Source: Legionellaceae bacterium
Lineage (GTDB): Bacteria > Pseudomonadota > Gammaproteobacteria > Legionellales > Legionellaceae
Direction: 5' to 3'
DNA length: 9,780 nt
Assembly (NCBI GenBank): GCA_027449525.1
Contig: DAIDLK010000013.1
Location: 3,015-12,794, forward strand
Numbering within the stretch: position 1 is the first letter of the stretch; every line of letters begins with the position of its first letter. This document shows, one piece after another, positions 6,332 through 9,780 of this stretch. The position numbers were made by a program, and so were the translations under genes. A model generated the notes under the pieces. The model was not told the DNA's origin. It saw only the letters and a program-made list of their open reading frames with translations, and made no database searches.

Positions 6332-8314
6332 TTAACTTTTTAAATAGTTTTTTATCGCCAGCAAGCGATCACGGGTTAAGGCGGCTTGCTCAAATTCCAT
6401 GTTTTTGGCCTGCTCGTGCATCTGTTTTTCTAACCAATTCATCTGCTTCAATAATTCACTCGGTAAACAATGCACAAACTCATCGGCTGCCGATTGAGCT
6501 TTTTTCTCCTCAACCGCGCGTGCACCCTCTAAAATGTCCTGCACTGCTTTGCTGATTCCGACCGGTGTAATGCCATGCTCTTGGTTAAATGCCATTTGTT
6601 TTTCACGTCGTCGTGTGGTTTCTTGCATTGCGCGCTCCATCGAACCCGTCATGCGGTCCGCGTACAAAATAGCACGGCCGTGTAAATTGCGCGCAGCACG
6701 CCCAATGGTTTGAATTAGCGAGCGATCCGAACGTAAAAAACCTTCTTTATCCGCATCTAAAATCGCTACTAACGCCACTTCTGGCATGTCCAACCCTTCA
6801 CGCAATAAATTAATTCCCACCAGCACATCAAACACGCCCAGACGTAAATCACGAATAATCTCCACCCGCTCCACGGTATCAATATCGGCGTGCAAATAGC
6901 GAACCTTAATGCCGTGTTCGGCCAAATAATCGGTTAAATCTTCTGCCATTCGCTTGGTCAAGGTAGTGACTAAGACACGATTGCTGGTGCTAACCACCAG
7001 ACGTATTTCAGACATCAGGTCATCCACCTGATTGATCACCGGACGCACTTCCACCATCGGATCTAGCAAGCCAGTGGGTCGAACAACTTGCTCAACGACA
7101 TTGACTGCCTCTGCCAGCTCATAAGGCCCAGGCGTTGCGGAAACATAAATAGTTTGCGGTGAGCGAGCGATAAATTCGTCAAACCGCATGGGGCGATTAT
7201 CCAATGCCGACGGTAAGCGAAAGCCATATTGAACCAAGGTTTCTTTGCGAGCCCGATCACCACGGTACATGCCACCGATTTGCGGTACGGTGACATGCGA
7301 CTCATCCAACACCAACAAAGAATCAGGCGGTAGATAATCAAAGAGTGTTGGTGGTGGTTCGCCGGCATGGCGTGCCGCCAAATAGCGCGAGTAGTTTTCA
7401 ATGCCGGAGCAATAACCTAGCTCCAGCATCATTTCAATGTCAAAATTTACCCGTTGCTCTAGCCGTTGAGCTTCCACTAGTTTGTTTTCAGCCAACAAAA
7501 CCGCTAACCGCTCAGTTAGCTCCAATTTAATCTGTTCAATCGCCTCCAGCACCCGCGCGCGCGGGGTAACGTAATGCGTTTTAGGAAACACGGTAAAACG
7601 CGCTAGACGGCGCAACGATTCACCTGTCAATGGATCGAACAAAGTAATATTTTCTACATCATCATCAAAGAGCTCGATGCGCACGGCTTCTTTTTCCGCA
7701 TCGGCAGGAAAAATATCAATAACATCACCCTGCACACGAAATTGCCCACGGGCTAAACCTTGAGTGGAACGGGTATATTGCATGTCCACCAAACGGGTGA
7801 CAATGTGCCGCTGCGAAACGCGTTCACCGCGTGACACATGCAGCACCATGCTCAAGTATAAATTGGGGTCTCCCAACCCGTAGATAGCTGAAACCGTCGC
7901 AACAATAATCGCATCAGGACGTTCAATCAAAGCTTTGGTGGCAGATAAACGCATTTGCTCAATGTGCTCGTTAATCGAGGCATCTTTTTCAATGAAAGTA
8001 TCCGATGCTGGCACGTAGGCTTCAGGTTGATAATAATCGTAATAAGATACAAAATATTCGACCGCATTGTGCGGGAAATAAGCTTTGAATTCACCGTACA
8101 ACTGAGCTGCCAGGGTTTTATTCGGCGCCATAATCAACGTGGGGCGTTTTAACGCTTGAATCACTTGCGCAATAGTAAACGTTTTACCGGAGCCGGTAAC
8201 ACCTAATAAGATTTGACGAGCAAGTCCTGCGCGCAATCCATCGAGTAAGCCTGCAATAGCTTTTGGCTGATCGCCAGCGGGTTCGTAATCGGCACACAAT
8301 TTAAAACCATTCAT
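6332..8314 (-). CDS. uvrB: Excinuclease ABC subunit B
   Basis: UvrB is the damage-verifying helicase of nucleotide excision repair; it receives damage from UvrA and recruits UvrC for incision. The 660-residue protein matches the usual length (E. coli 673). It shows Walker A GVTGSGKT at 38-45, the DNA-gripping beta-hairpin YYDYYQPEAY at 91-100, Walker B DESH at 337-340, the helicase motifs VSATPG at 391-396 and QTIGRAAR at 535-542, and a C-terminal UVR helix pair (about 625-660) that contacts UvrC. The open frame extends to 8386, but UvrB proteins start near the ATG at 8314 (MNGFKLCADYEPAGDQP), so the 24 extra residues are rejected. There is no Shine-Dalgarno sequence before this ATG, and the promoter sits so close that the message may be leaderless. 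The two kinase genes follow directly. Confidence 0.98.
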   Translation of the reverse strand: MNGFKLCADYEPAGDQPKAIAGLLDGLRAGLARQILLGVTGSGKTFTIAQVIQALKRPTLIMAPNKTLAAQLYGEFKAYFPHNAVEYFVSYYDYYQPEAYVPASDTFIEKDASINEHIEQMRLSATKALIERPDAIIVATVSAIYGLGDPNLYLSMVLHVSRGERVSQRHIVTRLVDMQYTRSTQGLARGQFRVQGDVIDIFPADAEKEAVRIELFDDDVENITLFDPLTGESLRRLARFTVFPKTHYVTPRARVLEAIEQIKLELTERLAVLLAENKLVEAQRLEQRVNFDIEMMLELGYCSGIENYSRYLAARHAGEPPPTLFDYLPPDSLLVLDESHVTVPQIGGMYRGDRARKETLVQYGFRLPSALDNRPMRFDEFIARSPQTIYVSATPGPYELAEAVNVVEQVVRPTGLLDPMVEVRPVINQVDDLMSEIRLVVSTSNRVLVTTLTKRMAEDLTDYLAEHGIKVRYLHADIDTVERVEIIRDLRLGVFDVLVGINLLREGLDMPEVALVAILDADKEGFLRSDRSLIQTIGRAARNLHGRAILYADRMTGSMERAMQETTRRREKQMAFNQEHGITPVGISKAVQDILEGARAVEEKKAQSAADEFVHCLPSELLKQMNWLEKQMHEQAKNMEFEQAALTRDRLLAIKNYLKS

Positions 8315-8320
8315 TGCAGC

Positions 8321-8350
8321 AGTATAACAAATGCCACAGCCATTGAGCAA
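8321..8350 (-). promoter_or_regulatory. uvrB promoter, extended -10
   Basis: On the minus strand TGTTATACT gives an extended -10 (hexamer TATACT, 8321-8326). TTGCTC at 8345-8350 is a possible -35 with an 18-base spacer. Only six bases separate the -10 hexamer from the uvrB ATG, so the normal transcription start would fall on or next to the A of ATG. No LexA-type CTG-N10-CAG palindrome is seen here. Confidence 0.5.
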
Positions 8351-8371
8351 ACTCCCTAGCCAGGCTACACT
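8343..8371 (+). promoter_or_regulatory. Aminotransferase promoter
   Basis: TTGAGC at 8343-8348 and TACACT at 8366-8371 are separated by exactly 17 bases, a good sigma-70 layout. The start would be near 8378, leaving a leader of about 25 bases before the ATG at 8405. Its -35 shares four bases with the proposed -35 of uvrB on the other strand. Confidence 0.5.
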
Positions 8372-8404
8372 ACTGCCATGTTTCATTTCAGGATAGAATC
8401 CCGC

Positions 8405-9604
8405 ATGCTAGCCATTGCTCATCGTCTCGACCCAGTCAAGCCATCGCCGACGCTCTCAGTATCCGCGCACGCCGAAGCGTTGCGACTAACGGGTGCAGAT
8501 ATCATCAATTTAGGTGTGGGCGAACCTGACTTTGACACCCCTTTGCACATTCAACAAGCAGCTATCCAAGCTATCACGCAGGGCTTTACCAAGTATACTG
8601 CCGTCGATGGTATCCCTGAATTAAAGCAAGCGGTCATTGAAAAATTTAAGCGCGATAATCAATTAGAATTTACCCTTCAGCAAATCTTGGTATCCGTTGG
8701 TGGCAAACAAAGCTGTTATAACCTCTGCCAGGCGTTACTCAATCCTGGCGATGAAGTCATCATTCCTGCGCCTTTTTGGGTCTCTTATCCAGATATGGTG
8801 CTGTTGGCGGCAGCCAAACCGGTGATTATTCCAACCACTCTAGAGGCTCGCTACAAAATCACCCCAGCACTTCTGCAAGCCGCCATTACCCCAAAAAGCA
8901 AATTAATTTTTCTGAATAGTCCGTCGAATCCATCGGGAATTAGTTATACCCCCAGCGAACTAGCTGCCTTAGGCGACGTCTTACGTGCACACCCGCAACT
9001 GGTGATTGCAACCGATGACATGTATGAACACATTTTGTGGTCACAACCGTTTGTCAACCTACTCAATGCGTGCCCAGACCTCAACGATCGTACCATCGTT
9101 CTCAACGGTGTCTCGAAAGCATATGCAATGACTGGCTGGCGCATTGGTTATGCGGGTGGACCAACTGAAATCATTCAGGCGATGAAAACCATTCAATCAC
9201 AATCCACGTCTAATCCTTGCTCTATCGCACAAAAAGCCGCCGTAGCCGCTTTAAACGGCGGGGATGAGAGCGTAAAAAAGATGGTCACCGCTTTTCATCA
9301 GCGCCATGATTTTGTCTACCAACGCCTCAGCTCGATGCAAGGCATCAAGGTGATCCCCGCTGACGGCACGTTTTATATCTTTCCTAGTATTCAAGCCATT
9401 ATGGCGCAACGTGGCTACTCTGACGACCTCGATTTCTGTACCCGTTTACTAAAAACCGTTGGGCTGGCCTTGGTACCCGGATCCGCGTTTGGAACCCCTG
9501 GCAGTATCCGTGTTTCGTTTGCCGCATCAATGGACGTATTACACGACGCCATGGATCGTTTCGAGCGTTTCATTTATACTGATGCGTTTCATCAAAGCCC
9601 ATAG
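8405..9604 (+). CDS. Class I pyridoxal phosphate-dependent aminotransferase, aspartate aminotransferase type
   Basis: This 399-residue cytosolic enzyme belongs to fold-type I aminotransferases of the bacterial aspartate aminotransferase Ib type, which exchange amino groups between aspartate (or related amino acids) and 2-oxoglutarate. Key features are GVGEPDFDTP at 37-46, KYTAVDGIPELK at 63-74, SPSNPSG at 172-178 (Asn175), TDDMYE at 203-208 (Asp204 and Tyr207 at the cofactor ring), the Schiff-base lysine Lys238 in NGVSKAYAMTGWRIGY, and SIRVSFA with Arg369 for the substrate carboxylate. I chose the ATG at 8405 because homologues begin shortly before the KPSPTL segment and CAGGAT lies 10 bases upstream; a start at 8378 would coincide with the predicted transcription start. 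The pairing opposite uvrB is common in gammaproteobacteria. Exact substrate preference (aspartate, aromatic, prephenate) cannot be told. Confidence 0.93.
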   Translation: MLAIAHRLDPVKPSPTLSVSAHAEALRLTGADIINLGVGEPDFDTPLHIQQAAIQAITQGFTKYTAVDGIPELKQAVIEKFKRDNQLEFTLQQILVSVGGKQSCYNLCQALLNPGDEVIIPAPFWVSYPDMVLLAAAKPVIIPTTLEARYKITPALLQAAITPKSKLIFLNSPSNPSGISYTPSELAALGDVLRAHPQLVIATDDMYEHILWSQPFVNLLNACPDLNDRTIVLNGVSKAYAMTGWRIGYAGGPTEIIQAMKTIQSQSTSNPCSIAQKAAVAALNGGDESVKKMVTAFHQRHDFVYQRLSSMQGIKVIPADGTFYIFPSIQAIMAQRGYSDDLDFCTRLLKTVGLALVPGSAFGTPGSIRVSFAASMDVLHDAMDRFERFIYTDAFHQSP

Positions 9605-9607
9605 CTC

Positions 9608-9780
9608 ATGATCACACTCAACGGATTAACCAAATCCTACCGCGGTCGACCCGTTTTGCACGGCATTGATTTAACCGTTGCAGCAGGTGAGATTTTTGGC
9701 ATTATCGGGAAGAGTGGCGCGGGTAAGTCAACCTTGCTGCGCTGCATGAACCTGCTGGAACGCCCTGATGCAGGGGAAGT
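9608..9780 (+). CDS. metN: ABC transporter ATP-binding protein, MetN-like (3' end beyond the window)
   Basis: Only the first 57 residues are inside the window. They start with MITLNGLTKSY and contain the Walker A motif GKSGAGKST at 34-42, followed by LLRCMNLLERPDAGE (43-57). The run from GxSGAGKST into RCxNLLERP is typical of MetN, the ATPase of the methionine importer MetNIQ at the inner membrane. Other polar amino acid importers share part of it, so the symbol is a family-level guess. It begins three bases after the aminotransferase stop and has no clear ribosome binding site of its own, so translation is probably coupled and the two genes form one operon. An amino acid importer next to an aminotransferase makes metabolic sense. 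Confirming metI and metQ to the right would settle the name. Confidence 0.75.
   Translation, partial: MITLNGLTKSYRGRPVLHGIDLTVAAGEIFGIIGKSGAGKSTLLRCMNLLERPDAGE

Noticed and set aside
7063..7401. Minus-strand open frame of 112 codons inside uvrB
   Set aside because: It lies in an alternative frame of a strongly conserved gene and shows no recognisable protein features.
8315..8386. 24-residue N-terminal extension of UvrB
   Set aside because: It would run through the divergent promoter region, and UvrB homologues begin at the MNGFKL position.
8315..8404. LexA (SOS) box in front of uvrB
   Set aside because: I looked for CTG-N10-CAG on both strands and found none; induction by damage, if any, would need another control.

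Overview
The window reads as chromosomal DNA of a gammaproteobacterium, most likely a host-associated lineage related to Legionellales (Legionella, Coxiella, Berkiella). This rests on UvrB and HinT sequences of gammaproteobacterial type, the divergent uvrB/aminotransferase pair common in that class, and two eukaryote-like protein kinases of the kind abundant in intracellular Legionellales. The taxonomic call is inference; no rRNA or other marker is present. There are no tRNA or rRNA genes, CRISPR arrays, insertion sequences or integrases.

Left part, plus strand (1-3511). A broken RimK-like ATP-grasp gene runs in from the left edge. It is followed, with overlapping ends, by an intact GCS2-type carboxylate-amine ligase and an intact N-formylglutamate amidohydrolase-like gene. 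These three look like one translationally coupled unit for making or trimming a glutamate-type amide or peptide, whose first enzyme has lost about 40 internal residues and its reading frame. After a weak possible promoter come hinT (HIT-family nucleotide hydrolase) and folE (GTP cyclohydrolase I, first step of folate/pterin synthesis), 17 bases apart.

Middle part, minus strand (3444-6311). An orphan membrane protein gene converges on folE and overlaps its 3' end by 68 bases. It has its own extended -10 promoter. Upstream of it lie two tandem, clearly paralogous eukaryote-like Ser/Thr (TKL/MLK-like) kinase genes. They sit directly behind uvrB with gaps of 20 and 17 bases and Shine-Dalgarno sequences at each junction, so they are probably co-transcribed with uvrB.

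Right part (6332-9780). uvrB (excinuclease subnit B) is on the minus strand and a class I aspartate-type aminotransferase is on the plus strand. They are divergently transcribed from a 90-base region where two back-to-back promoters appear to share their -35 region, and the uvrB transcript may be leaderless. Three bases after the aminotransferase begins a MetN-like ABC transporter ATPase, cut by the right edge.

The most unusual content is the accessory block: the kinase pair, of which the downstream copy has lost the APE glutamate and carries an acidic C-terminal tail, next to an unrecognised four-helix membrane protein. The decaying RimK/GCS2/N-formylglutamate amidohydrolase set is the second point of interest.
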